DNA from: Epiperipatus broadwayi
Lineage: Eukaryota > Onychophora > Udeonychophora > Euonychophora > Peripatidae
Direction of reading: 5' to 3'
Length of the DNA: 64,000 nucleotides
NCBI GenBank assembly: GCA_028023455.1
Contig: JAQFVV010000315.1
Location: 784,501 to 848,500, forward strand
Shown: positions 13,120 to 33,714 of the stretch, in pieces
Position numbering within the stretch: position 1 is the stretch's first letter
Layout: each line of letters opens with the position of its first letter
Notes under the pieces: generated by a model
The model's database searches: none
The model's input: only the letters and a program-made list of their open reading frames with translations
What the model was told of the DNA's origin: nothing
Translations under genes and position numbers: made by a program

Positions 13120-13550
13120 TATTATAGATACTCAAATTATATACAATGCCATGTCTGCTCATCCCTTTGTGTATGTATTAAATGGATTATATTCTGTATG
13201 GGAAGGGTCAGATTGACCTTAGGTCAACATGGGTGTGACAAAAATCTCAGCCTTAGGGGGGCCTTCGCGCATTCTGTCATCAGATTTTCAATTGGATAGA
13301 TATTTGAAGAGTTGAAGTGTGGAGTAGATTGAAGCCTGCCCCTTAAAATATGAGGTTTGGCTATCTTAATATATATCTGATCACTTATAGCATATATGTT
13401 TACAGATGGTAATCTGGATCAACTGATGATTGCTGTCTTAGCATGAAATTAATATATTGGTGATTATTTATCTTTTCAACATATATGTGTTCAAGTGTAT
13501 CAGTGATATGAGATAGTGTGGAGAGTGATGGGTCATGTGAAACTTATCAA
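13120..13550 (+). mobile_element. Family A repeat, longest forward copy
   Basis: The copy shares, in order, blocks seen at 58681-58960 and 60085-60385: GGTCAGATTGACC, ATCTCAGCCTTAG, TCATCAGATTTTCAATTGGA, GTAATCTGGATCAACTGATGA, TATTGGTGATTATTTATC and GAGATAGTGTGGAGAGTG. It has no reading frame of interest. It is followed at once by PLE tail sequence (13567 on), so it may be the terminal-repeat part of a PLE or a non-autonomous partner. Confidence 0.7.
13391..13488 (+). ncRNA. Hammerhead ribozyme-like fold, family A
   Basis: Core CTGATGA at 13423-13429 and GAAA at 13445-13448 flank a stem II of four pairs (TGCT/AGCA, loop GTCTT). A very short stem III follows, and predicted cleavage is after TA at 13456. 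Stem I is long: ATCAA before the core pairs with TTGGT after the cleavage site, and further out TAATC pairs with GATTA and CATATAT with ATATATG, separated by internal loops. This is the type I, short-stem-III layout known for Penelope-like elements. The pair next to the core in stem II is U-U rather than the usual G-C, which may weaken cleavage. Activity is inferred only. Confidence 0.6.
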
Positions 13551-13566
13551 AACATCATATATATAT

Positions 13567-13750
13567 AACAAAAACTTAAATATATTCCAAACAACGGTAA
13601 ACAATTTATAATACAATATAAATAAAAACTCAATAAAAACTCATAAAGAAATATTTTTGATTATATTTATATTGTATTATTTATATTGTATTATATTTAT
13701 ATTGTATTATAAATTGTTCACCGTTGTTTGGAATATATTTAAGTTTTGTT
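13567..13750. repeat. Inverted dimer of PLE 3' tails
   Basis: The left arm, 13567-13624 (AACAAAAACTTAAATATATT...), recurs inverted at 13695-13750. The minus-strand reading of the left half matches the untranslated tail behind the PLE fragment at 59107 (compare AAATTGTTTACYGTTGTTTGG at 59411-59431). Both tails point outward. No coding part remains. Confidence 0.75.
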
Positions 13751-13984
13751 ATTGTATTATTGATATTAGCGGATATTTATTTTGATATATATATACGTTT
13801 ATAATTAGTAGACTTATTATTTTTATATATATATATAAATTAACTTAAACTTTAAAAATAACAAATGAAATCAATATCTAATTAAATAATTAACTGTGAA
13901 ACTAATGATTATAAAATGAGTATCTTATTTTATTCATATATATATAGTTTTTTCAACTAATTGAATTTTACTAACTAAGACATA

Positions 13985-14910
13985 GACATTGATATAACCC
14001 CAGGTCAACGCAGTATCATAGCAATTAAACTATGGAAATAAAAGTTTAGAATTTAATTATAAATGATAATTATGTGCACAATAGAAGAATATTAAATCAG
14101 GAAAAGCGAACATTATATATGCTACCAGAAATCAATCCCAGTATAAAAACCAAGCTATTTTTTTATAATTTAATCCTATCTTTTGTTAATGAACTAATCA
14201 GTACACTCGTTATTAATCCGGTTGTGTTAAAATTAAAAATACATTAAAGAAAATACATTAATATCTTAAAGAACATTCTTCGAAATAGAAAATTATATTA
14301 TAAAGTAATTCTAAATATACTTAATAAAGAGAATAAATAAACATTCCTGAAGTTTATTGTTTATACTTTTAAAGTACATTTATTAATATATTTTTGTTAT
14401 TAATCGTAGCAAATTAGAAGATCATTCTAAATCAAAATTTAAAAAAAAGGAAATTTTTCTAAATGCTTATTCAAATTAAAATTAAATATTTAAGAAGACA
14501 AGAATTCATGAATGAGTATAGTTATTTTACAAACACATATTATATATATATATATCAAATTAATATCATTAATATTATTAAATAGATTGTTTGAAGAATA
14601 ATTTATTGAATTAATTATTACTACAAAATATTGATGGTAGTGCCTGAAGAGAGTTGAATGCAATATCTGCCTAGAGTTGAAATTTTGAACATAATGGGAT
14701 TATCAATAGACATGTAGATTGGATGAATTAGTCTAAGTTGCATTGGTATTGAATCATTTAACATTAAATGACCTTATTTAATGCAGATTCAATTATAGAT
14801 TATAATTACATTGTTTCATTCATGGAATACTATATGAAGACCCCATGTCTGACTATAGTTAGATGCAACCATCTCTATTCCTGAAAAAGACATGTACCAT
14901 TACAATATAT
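13985..14910 (+). repeat. Dispersed repeat C, copy 2
   Basis: Contains the blocks shared with 1700-1850 (near 13995-14150) and with 3505-3700 (TGCCTGAAGAGAGTTGAATG at 14641 and GACTATAGTTAGATGCA at 14853). In this copy the two halves lie about 0.5 kb apart; near the window start they are about 1.7 kb apart, with other repeats in between. Element class unknown. Confidence 0.5.
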
Positions 14911-15519
14911 AAACATATAGTGAACTGGATATCTTCTCTGTTTCAAAAATCATTCATTCTAAAATGAAAGCTAAAATGGATCCAATTGAAGAGCAGTTTC
15001 CAAAGTTTTTAGCAAATAGCTAATTGAAATTGCTGATGATATAGCAAGGGAAGTATTCAGTACATTTTCTTTTCATAATGACAAATTATATTTACTGTTG
15101 CAGATTTCTAGTAATATTTTACCATTTAATTAACTGTTCGTCTCTCAGTTTTATAACTTTGCTATCAGTCTTGCAAATTCCAAGAGGGAACATTACTTTT
15201 CCATCAGTCAACATTGACTACAATTACATTTATCGGGGAATTCACAATAATTTGTCAAAGGCCATCCATTAGGCAATCATAAATTAATTTATGATATTCA
15301 CATAGGTCTATATAATTCTTTAAATGACAATATATTTTAGTGATAGATTAAGTACAAATTAGGAGAACAATGAGAAAATGTACAAATTTAATATTCATGC
15401 TTTTCTCACATTAAGTTATATGCACATTTATTATAGGTTAGTTATCCATTAGTTATATAAGCCACAGATTCAATTCTTTAGTCCTAGAAATTATGAATGG
15501 TTAGGTATAATTCTCATCC
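14911..15519. other. AT-rich DNA, nothing recognised
   Basis: Short frames only. The 64-codon frame at 15078-15272 (+) shows no family resemblance. Confidence 0.4.
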
Positions 15520-15768
<249 letters not shown>

Positions 15769-16141
15769 TGTGGAATATTACACTAAGTTAGACATGTATA
15801 TCCTTCTATTTGAGATTTACTTTTCTATAACCAAAATAAATTTTTAATCTAGAGTTTATGAGATGCTTTGTTAAAAAGTTCCGCATAATTTTTTACATAA
15901 AATAGCAAAATTTATACAATTCATTTTTTTAATTAATATTAAAGATTAAAGTTAGATAGTTAGTTAATTGAAAACATAGGGTGATTATACCTTGTTGAAG
16001 TTGATTATGCTCCCATTTATTCTTTATATTCCAAAGAAAATTTTTAAACTGGTTTCATATAAAAAATAATACTTAAAAAATCATACTTTTGAAATTAAGT
16101 TGAATATCAACTGCTTGATCATGGAAGAAGAATCACTTTGT

Positions 16142-24901
<8,760 letters not shown>

Positions 24902-25965
24902 CACCTGGGTCTCATTTTACGCGATAGATAGGTTCCTCAGAAAACACGCGCAATGCAAAAATAGATGTAACTTACATTGAAAAAGGGGGGATGCGGTCTG
25001 TGATTTTTCAAAATTCGCATAAAAGCAAAGCATCAATGTAAAATTACTTTAAAATTCACGCAAAAAAAAAAAAATAAGAAAATAAAATATGACTAATAAA
25101 AAATTTCAAATTTGAAAAAAATTGCTACAAGACAAACTTTTTTAAACTATAATATTTAATTTTATTCAAAATAATATATTTTTATGCATAATTTACAGTA
25201 TAGTAATTTACATTTTTTATACAAGTTTTAATTATTATAGCTATTTGCCGAAAAACTCATTCATTTGCAAACAACTAGCACCAACTTCACACTCATGTTG
25301 TGTCAATGGTTTTCTGGTGACATCGTAATTAGTAATTATTCTTTGAGACAATGATTTTATTAATTGTTTATGAAACTAACAACTAAAAATTAAATTCTTA
25401 TTTTTGTCTTTAATTTTCAATTCTGTTTAAAAATCAAATTTCACATAATATTAATTTCAAGTCATCGTAAGTAATTTTTAAATTGTTAATTACAATTAAA
25501 ATTCAGATTTTAATTTTTAATTGTCAAATTTAATTGTGCCCACTGCTATTACTGACCTTTTAAAAATAAACTTGTGGACACTAAATTATTAATAATTGAT
25601 TACATTGTTTTTTAAAAAGCAAAAACAGAATGTGATTTAAAATGCAAAATTAACACGCACAATGTTTGAACAAATTTACATTATAATCTTGTAAAATTTA
25701 ATATGTGTATACATAAAATGTGAAAATCATGATTTTAATTTCATTATTGCATAAAATCTTATTATTATAAAGCTCTGAAAATATTGAAATTACTAAGATG
25801 AATGTTGAATTCCAATAATGTGCTATTACTTTCAATATAACGTAAGTATGCAAAATTTATTATTTAAAGTAATAGCGCATTATCGGAGTTCGACTTCCGG
25901 TGAAACAGGAATCGCGTAACTTCAAAATCATGTTAAATAAGTCTGCGTAAAAAGAGACCCAGGTG
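24902..25965. mobile_element. 1.06-kb TIR element, pogo/Tigger-like, non-autonomous
   Basis: The left end CACCTGGGTCTCATTTTACG (24902) and the right end, read inverted, CACCTGGGTCTCTTTTTACG (25965) form terminal inverted repeats of about 22 bp. TA dinucleotides flank both sides (24900-24901 and 25966-25967), as expected for a TA target-site duplication. The inner sequence, with GCG-rich words (ACACGCGCAATGC) against an AT-rich background, resembles Tigger/pogo ends. An internal hairpin (25807-25832 with 25864-25889) and a short coding-like remnant on the minus strand are present. With no full transposase it is an internally deleted or MITE-like copy. Confidence 0.7.
25241..25375 (-). pseudogene. 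Possible C-terminal remnant of the TIR element's protein
   Basis: A 44-codon open stretch without a start codon ends at a TAG (25241-25243). It reads non-randomly (for example RKPLTQHECEVGASCLQ and MNEFFGK) and lies inside the TIR element, so it may be the tail of a lost transposase. I cannot align it to a named family from memory. Everything upstream of it on that strand is closed by stops. Confidence 0.35.
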
Positions 25966-28322
25966 TATACAGTTAGATATCGCCACTATCATAAATTGTG
26001 TGACAGAATTCTATTACCAATAAGATTTATGGCATATTGTAAAAAAAAAATAATAATAATAACATATTCCTCTTCTTACTACATCTTCTGCATTCACTCA
26101 AATTATAAATGGAGAAATGAGATATGCAATTAAATGTTGAAAAAGGAAAAATTTCCAAAAATTAGTGAAATTATTATTGATGACATTAAATAAGTAGGTT
26201 AAAAATAAAAAAATATTATCAAAATTATCTATCCAATATCTAAACGATAAATATATATCCACGATCGGAAAAATGCGATAATATTATTAATAATATTTAA
26301 GAAATATGATAAAAAAATAAAATTTAATGAATTTAATAGACTTCATTCATTTTTAAAGAACATTTTTACTAGGATATTTACAATTAATGTACAGCAAAAT
26401 TGAATACAAACAAACCAAATGGCTTTGCTTAATTAAAAATAGTTTTAACACAGACAATCACATCTAATTATTGCGGTACGGTTATGCAATAAACAAATTT
26501 ATAAAATACAATTATTTTTTGAAATGATAAATTATGAAAATGTATTAGATTCTTCAAGCATTTCTACAGTGAGTATTACTTGGGAACATCAAACTATAAA
26601 CCGAAAATAAGGTTATATTCTGACGATTATTTATAGAGTGCAACACCAAGCATTGCAGTATCAAATAAGTAACAAATCAAACGATAATAAAAGTGGATAA
26701 CAAATTTATTTCATATCTCCTATACATTTTGTATATTAAAATGGTAAGACAAGATAATAAAACACATCAAGATTGTTTTTGAGTCTTTTGGATATTTCAG
26801 ATAATATGGTTGTTTTTCCAAATTATGTTTCACTGATTTAAAAAAAAAATTTGCAAAGTAATAAAGAAAGGTTACAGAGAAATTGTAAAAAAAGAAAAGA
26901 AATACGTTGGAATATTTCCATCATTTATGAATGAATGTTGAATGTATAGAAAATTGTAAACTTTATTTAAGCTTTATCGTAAATAGTAATTTAAAGTGAG
27001 AATCTACTCACGCTCTTTTTAACAGTTCTTTAGATTTGCTCATATAAAAGAATTTGAGTCGTAGGAATAAAAGGGATTTTTTTATTCCTGCATAAATACT
27101 ATATCTTGGATTGAAGAGGAGAGTATTCATTTATTTAACACTCAAAAGGTGCATGCTCAATTAGCTTGAAAGGCTGATATTGGAATGAAACAACTTTTTA
27201 GTAATAACACACAAATAGACAATACAGGTTAGTAATTATTTGTTGTATTTAGAAAGTTTAAATAAAGTTTAAAATTTTCTATACATTCAGCATTCACTCA
27301 TAAATAATGGAAATAGTCCAACATATCACATCTTATAATATACTATCATTACAAACCTTCAGACAAATACTAAATACATTTTCTCACAAAAATAATAAAG
27401 ATTGATAATAATAAATTAGAAGAAATTAATAACAGAAAGTAGTTTTCACAAGTTATTAAAACGGTTAGAAATTAAATGGATTAAGTTATTCTATAAATAA
27501 ATGAGCATGGCTGTGCTTTTATTATAAATAACTTAGTATTAAGATTTATGTATGTGTTTGAAGAGAACAGTTTTTAAAATATGTATTACAATTTTTTTAC
27601 TCATGAATCAATCATTGTAGTCTTAAAAACAAAGAGCAGTATAAGTACTTCAGATAATCAGAAAAGTGTCTAGAGATAAATTTTTAAATAACAATAAAAG
27701 ATTTAAAAGCTAAATATATGGATGAGAGACAAACATATATCACTAACATCATTGAAAAAATATAAGATGAAAATTAGGATGAGCTGAATGTATTTGCTAC
27801 AAGAGTTGATAATAGTTAGTCAGTTGATGTGTTAACCCAGTACTCAATAAAATGATAAAAAAAAAAAAACCTTTAGAGAGCAGATATGAAATTGATCAAT
27901 AAAATAATAAAGTTTGTTGATACTATTTGGAGAGACTATTGATTAAATAAATTGGATTACATTTGAAGGGCCTTACATTCTAATGTGAATTAATGATGGT
28001 TTACCTAGATTATTTTTGGCAATAATATAACTAGCCAAACAAACATTTAAAACTAGTTAACTGGAAACTGAAACAATCTATGTAGTAATAATAACTTTCT
28101 TTGCTCTTTGATCTACCTTTAAATTAAAAATACAACAGGCTTAGTTATCAAGAAAGTGTAGTCACATTACATATTTTATAATTTCGAAAAAACGTCTTTT
28201 TAATATAAATGCGACAAAATTTATATATATATATATTGAAGCAGTGAATCTTAGCTTATGATTGAGCTTCATAGTATATACTAATGTGTATTCAAACTCT
28301 ATACCCACCCCGCTTCTTTAGT

Positions 28323-28406
<84 letters not shown>

Positions 28407-30080
28407 TGCCCACCTAAAGTTTATAAAGTTTAACATTTCAATATTTATTATTAATTTTTTTCTTCACATTAAAAATATATAGGTGCGGCTCAGATATATA
28501 TATATATATATATGTGTGCGTGTGTTATATAGAGTATGTAAAAATCAAACACTTAACAAGCTTGCTTCAAAAATACCCTCAACCCCAGACTGTGGTTTTT
28601 TTTTTTTTACATACTCTATATATATAACATTTGTAAATACAAGCTTTATTAAAATTAAGTCATATGACATCTGACGTGATTTTTTATCAATTTATATATA
28701 TATATAATTATAGGATCAAAAATACTAACCAAATATTTATTTTTTAAAAATATTTTATTATACTTCATTTTTAAAACTTTTTTTCTTTTTAGATTGCTTT
28801 TTCCATTAAACTGTATATTTTATAAAATTCAAGATGAAAAATGTAACCATTAATTGTCCAAAAATAATTAAAGGGGTGACAATAGAATATTGTTTTAATC
28901 TTGGGAAGTAATTTTAAATTAAGTTTTATTTAAAATAAAATGGGGATTAAGATTAATAAATTTTACTTTTGTTATAAACATTTTTGTCAAATCAATTTCC
29001 AATCAGGAAATAGATTTGAATATATTTTGAAATGTAATTTAACAGTTGCATTTCCAAAAATAATGAACAAAAAAATGTAAAATTTATGTTAGATTAAAGA
29101 TTACATTTAAACTAGAGATAAGAAATTGAAAGTATTCCAGAAATACCTGAACAGTATAAAAATGGGCCAATTTTAACACAATCAGATTACCTACTATTTA
29201 GAGAACTCTGCTGTTAAAACCCACAATGCTTTGTAATATAAAAATGATGATTGGGTAGAAAGCCCATCACCTTTCCAATCCTTGGGGAGTCATCTTCCAC
29301 TGCCATAACATCCTTCCCATAGAATGAAGTAAAGGCCTGGCATGATAACTTTGGAATGCTGATCAGAAGCTGGCTGACACAAAGAAAAATTCACATGGAT
29401 CCATTAAATGTTGTACTTTGAATAATGGACTCTTAAAATGTGCAAGGTAAATTATTTCAAACCACTGTCATTGAAACTAACTATTAAGATGTCTCCTAAT
29501 GTATTATTCATTAACCTTGTATCTAACTAAAATGTAAATTGCTCTCAAATAATTTTTTATGAATCTTATTTTCTCTCATAAGATCTAACTTTAACTTTGG
29601 TGTGGTCATTTTATATGTATTTACTACTTGATTTTATATGTATGTTTTTATTATTATTAATGTGCCAATCTTAAGCAATCTGATGAGTTGAATTGCTAAA
29701 GTCTTTTCTTCCTTCTTTTAAGTAAACCTTCATAAATTAAGATTATTAACATCCCTTTAAAACATAATGCATTATGAATTAATATGGTCACCAGATTGTT
29801 TCTACAAGTCAACATTTTGTTTATATAAAAAAATGTTATTTGTTTAACTCTGGATTAGGCTAATTAACACTCTGAAACCTTATTTATTTTATAAATATTA
29901 TTAATTCAATTCTGAAAGGTTGAGTTATTAATTGTTTTCTATATATAACTGCTAGTTTTTATTTTATTTTTCCATACTCTTAAAATATTCTAGTTATGAT
30001 CAAAATCCATAGTGGGATTGAATTATTTTAAATAGCAGATAAGGGAGTGGTCAAATTTTAACATATATTTTATTAAATGA

Positions 30081-30086
<6 letters not shown>
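25966..30086. other. AT-rich DNA with TA tracts and one hairpin
   Basis: No gene recognised. A (TA)n tract runs 28324-28402 with one GA interruption. An inverted repeat pairs 28524-28544 (GTTATATAGAGTATGTAAAA) with about 28604-28628, the arms differing only in TA count. A less AT-rich patch near 29250-29400 could be an old element but has no identifiable motif. Confidence 0.45.

Positions 30087-30146
<60 letters not shown>
30087..30146. repeat. (CT)n(AT)n compound microsatellite
   Basis: CT repeats from about 30087 to 30120 pass directly into AT repeats up to 30146. Confidence 0.95.
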
Positions 30147-30151
<5 letters not shown>

Positions 30152-30152
30152 T

Positions 30153-30167
30153 ATACACTATGCTGCT

Positions 30168-30203
<36 letters not shown>

Positions 30204-30218
30204 AGCAGCATAGTGTAT
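30153..30218. repeat. 66-bp perfect palindrome with (TA)n centre
   Basis: Arms TACACTATGCTGCTACA and the exact reverse complement flank a TA run centred at 30185. The arms are unrelated to those of the other TA-centred palindromes. Confidence 0.9.
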
Positions 30219-30357
30219 TATTTATCTAAATTATGGCATTCAAACAAGGGTCAGTTATTTTTAAAGCAGTAAATCTTATTCAATGTCATTAGTGACATTC
30301 ATCTGTACTGTGTTACTGACATTCAACTTTATCTTCATGATATATATATATATGCTT

Positions 30358-30600
30358 CTAATCTGGGTGTTGTGACAAGATCGAACCTATATATTTCTTC
30401 TCATGTCCTGTGGATAGTTGATCTTTCCAGGATTTATTTTGTATAAAAGGGCCTCTGGCAGTGATTCCAGTATGCCTAGCAGATGCTATGCTTATCCACT
30501 TTCTTCGTATAAAAGGCCTTTGCACATTGGTGACATCCATAGCATGCCTAATCAACTTTTCTCTAAGCACTGACCTAGAAGGGGGTCTTAGACTTTGTAT
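30358..30600 (-). repeat. Short tandem repeat with an open frame
   Basis: GTATAAAAGGGCCTCTGGCA at about 30441 and GTATAAAAGGCCTTTGCACA at about 30508 begin two related units of about 67 bp on the plus strand. The minus strand has a 70-codon frame in which RHAMDVTNVQRPFIRRKW and ARHTGITARGPFIQNKSW are the matching units. It could be a decayed coding repeat or a minisatellite; no family recognised. Confidence 0.4.
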
Positions 30601-30985
30601 TCATCCAGAAGCATGTCCATTTCCTCTGATTTCTTTGCCATCATTTCACTACTGCCACTTTTTATATATATTCTTACTTTTGCTTATGAACTATTTTAGT
30701 GATGTAATAATACTAAAATTGTGATCTGCTCCATATATATATATATATATATATAATAAATAAAATATCTGTATATATATATATATATAATAAATAAAAT
30801 ATCTGTTAATTAAAAACAATATTGTAATTATAATTGAAATAATATTTTTAACGGTTTATAAATAATTACAAACAATCTTAAAATCTGCAGAAGTACTTTT
30901 GGTTACTTTCTAACCAGCCTCAACTGCCATTAAATTCAAAAACCAAAAGCGGAAGCAAACGTCATCAATTCAAATTCCACGAATC

Positions 30986-31618
30986 TCATATTTTAATGTT
31001 AGAAGCTTGTCGATTTATTAAATGCATTTTATTCCTGTTTATAAAAATTGCCTCTTTAATTTTTCTTTTACTATGGTTTCTCTCTTCATGAAGAATTTTC
31101 ACATTTTCAAAATTAAATTTAAATTTATATTTACATGTTTTTTCGTGATCAAAGAAAACTGAAGAAGATATTAAAACACCATTATTTTTATTTTTTACAT
31201 GCTTATATAATAATTCATGTTCCTTCAATCTTTTCTCAATACTGCACCTAGATTCACCTATATATGATAGCATACAATCACAAAAAATTTGATATATGAC
31301 ATTACTTTTTTGCTTGAAAGGTATGACATCCTTAGAATTATTGACTAATTTATTAATATTGTTTGGAACATAGAATGAAACATTAAACACATTCTTATAT
31401 AAATCCTTAAAAAATTTTACTTGTGGATTTGAAATAAATGAAATAGATATCCATTTTTTATTATTAATCTTCATTTCTTTTAAATTATCATAATTTTTTT
31501 TAAATTGACATAAAGCATTGTTTATTTGTTCCATTTTATAACCGACATCAATCAATTCCTTGGCAAATATCTCAATATTTTTTACTTTATCACTTTGGTA
31601 ACGACATAATTTTTTTTT
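30986..31618 (-). pseudogene. PLE C-terminal fragment with GIY-YIG domain (left arm)
   Basis: The open frame enters at the dimer junction with no ATG (a TTG at 31555 is only an apparent start) and runs to a stop at 30986. The product would be about 205 residues. It holds the linker after the reverse transcriptase (WISISFISNPQVKFF) and then the endonuclease: SNVIYQIFCDCML, SYIGESRCSIEKRLKEHE (GIY-like strand, YIG, conserved Arg), CKYKFKFNFENVKIL and KEAIFINRNKMHLINRQ. In PLEs this domain nicks the target for reverse transcription. The reverse transcriptase itself is missing, so this is a 5'-truncated copy. Its frame is otherwise intact. Confidence 0.85.
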
Positions 31619-31630
31619 GTTTCAGAATGA

Positions 31631-32235
31631 AAAATTATGTCATTACCAAAGTGATAAACTAAAAAATATTGAGATATTTGCCAAGGAATTGATTGATGTC
31701 GGTTATAAAATGGAACAAATAAACAATGCTTTATGTCAATTTTAAAAAAAATTATGATAATTTAAAAGAAATGAAGATTGATAATAAAAAATGGATATCT
31801 ATTCCATTTATTTCAAATCCACAAGTAAAATTTTTTAAGGATTTATATAAGAATGTGTTTAATGTTTCATTGTACATTCCAAACAATATTAATAAATTAG
31901 TCAATAATTCTAAGGATGTCATACCTTTCAAGCAAAAAAGTAATGTCATATATCAATTTTTTTGTGATTGTATGCTATCATATATAGGTGAATCTAGGTG
32001 CAGTATTGAGAAAAGATTGAAGGAACATGAATTATTATATAAGCGTGTAAAAAATAAAAATAATGGTGATTTAATATCTTCTTCAGTTTTCTTTGATCAC
32101 GAAAAAACATGTAAATATAAATTTGAATTTAATTTTGAAAATGTGAAAATTCTTCATGAAGAGAGAAACCATAGTAAAAGAAAAATTAAAGAGGCAATTT
32201 TTATAAACAGGAATAAAATGCATTTAATAAATTGA
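31631..32235 (+). pseudogene. PLE C-terminal fragment with GIY-YIG domain (right arm)
   Basis: Mirror copy of the left arm with the same domain (SYIGESRCSIEKRLKEHE). It carries two lesions absent from the left arm: one extra T in the poly-T/A run near 31741 shifts the frame, and a CGA-to-TGA change stops the protein after KMHLIN, eight codons early. A CGA-to-TGA change fits deamination of a methylated CpG. Lesions in only one arm show that the two have mutated independently since the dimer formed. Confidence 0.85.
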
Positions 32236-32418
32236 CAAGCTTCTAACATTAAAATATGAGATTCGTGGAATTTGAATTGATGACGTTTGCTTCCGCTTTT
32301 GGTTTTTGAATTTAATGGCAGTTGAGGCAGGTTAGAAAGTAACCGAAAGTACTTCTGCGGATTTTAAGATTGTTTGTAATTATTTATAAACTGTTAAAAA
32401 TATTATTTCAATTATAAT

Positions 32419-32909
32419 ATATACATATATATGTGACAAATACCACACACTTATTAATAATGTTATTTCAATCTTATGCAATCCCACTATTGTAATTTAT
32501 TTCTGCATTTAAGAGTATCTATGAGGCTTGGGAAAAATCAAGCATTCTGTTTTGTTTTTTTAAAGGTTAATTAAAAGAGTTTTCAATAAATATTTTGTCA
32601 TATAATCAAAGATCACTTTTTCAAATGTACTTTTTACTTATTTCATTTTCACAACCCTAATGGTATGAAAATATTTTTTTTCTTATATGTATAATGAATT
32701 TCGGAACATTCCCTGAAATAATGTTAGTCACCATGTTTCAAAACTATAATCCAAAGTATTAATAGCAATCTTATGTAAATTATTTCTAATAAATGATTGG
32801 CATCGTAATACAATACCCTCCAAAGATGTGTGTAAATGTACATATACTATTAATAAATAAAGAACATATGAGAAAATTTTTTTTAAATTCCCCATGTGTC
32901 ATATTATAA
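32419..32909. other. AT-rich spacer
   Basis: No gene, RNA or clear repeat seen between the PLE dimer and the tRNA pseudogene. Confidence 0.4.
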
Positions 32910-32983
32910 GCCGGGAAGTGAACCCGCTATCCCGGGACAACTGCTTGTAAAGCAGCTGTCACTGATCTCTTGATCACCAATGC
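32910..32983 (-). pseudogene. tRNA-Gly-derived pseudogene or SINE head
   Basis: On the minus strand it begins GCATTGGTGATCAAG, has the anticodon arm GCTGCTTTACAAGCAG, continues TTGTCCCGGG and ends GGGTTCACTTCCCGGC. It tracks animal tRNA-Gly(UCC), but the loop now reads TAC instead of TCC, and about 8 extra bases sit before the T arm. Its flank (CATGATCAAGCATTG) resembles the flank of the pseudogene at 5926-5996. It has a recognisable B box but no complete acceptor stem, so it is not a working tRNA. Confidence 0.6.
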
Positions 32984-33345
32984 TTGATCATGCACATACT
33001 AGTGTATCCAATTAATTCATAATGTATGTAAATAATTTGTCATTATATTAAACTAATTTTTATTGTCCAACTTGTTTGAGTAGTTTGAATTCTTTTTTTT
33101 TCACTGCCACACTTACCACTACGTATATGAATATTTTAATTTAGTTAATATTGAATCTCATTGTCTTCTCCGCTCTGCTAGTGGGCCATATTTAAAAGAA
33201 ATTATTGTGTCCCATCATTATATGTTATTCATTAGGTGTTTGATCTGGGGCTTAGGGAATGGATTCAAGTCCAGATTGGTCCCTGATCTAAATCTCAGGT
33301 TTGACTGGGATTGAAGTACATTTTGCGAGTTTCAGCTCATGTTAG

Positions 33346-33364
33346 ATGCATAAACATATTTTGA

Positions 33365-33410
<46 letters not shown>

Positions 33411-33429
33411 TCAAAATATGTTTATGCAT
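33346..33429. repeat. 84-bp perfect palindrome with (TA)n centre
   Basis: Arms ATGCATAAACATATTTTGAC and reverse complement around a TA run centred at 33387. Confidence 0.9.
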
Positions 33430-33442
33430 ATATATGTATATA

Positions 33443-33572
33443 TACAAATCAATATATATATATATCAAAATACAGTACAATTTATATAAATTATATTCTT
33501 TTAGAAGTACTTCTAAAATAATATAATTTATATAAATTGTACTGTATTTTGATATATATATTGATTTGTATA
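33443..33572. repeat. ~130-bp near-perfect hairpin
   Basis: Centre GAAGTACTTC at 33504-33513. The arms hold TACAGTACAATTTATATAAA and, further out, a TA run and CAAATCAA. The arms differ by one substitution near 33498/33519 and in TA count. It touches the preceding palindrome. Confidence 0.88.
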
Positions 33573-33621
33573 TTACATATATTGTGAAACGAATACAGAT
33601 ATCAAACTTTATTTATTACAC

Positions 33622-33656
<35 letters not shown>

Positions 33657-33680
33657 GATATCAAACTTTATTTATTACAC

Positions 33681-33714
<34 letters not shown>

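Larger units (their letters stand above)
30828..32418. mobile_element. PLE head-to-head inverted dimer, 1.6-kb palindrome
   Basis: The arms 30828-31618 and 31631-32418 are near-identical reverse complements separated by about 12 bases around 31619-31630. Each arm is the 3' part of a PLE: an open frame with a GIY-YIG domain, then about 150 bp of untranslated tail. The tails point outward. The outer ends lie next to TA-rich tracts (30735-30790 on the left, 32416-32433 on the right). Both copies are cut at the same 5' point, so the junction lies inside the reading frame. The arms differ by scattered substitutions and one indel. Confidence 0.9.

Noticed and set aside
13262-13300. CTGATGACAGAATGC...GAAGG on the minus strand as a second hammerhead in family A
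   Set aside because: The flanking bases do not form stem II, and GAAG or AAAG stands where GAAA is required in all three copies.
15028-15056. CTGATGATATAGCAAGG near 15030
   Set aside because: It has the core start but neither stem II pairing nor GAAA.
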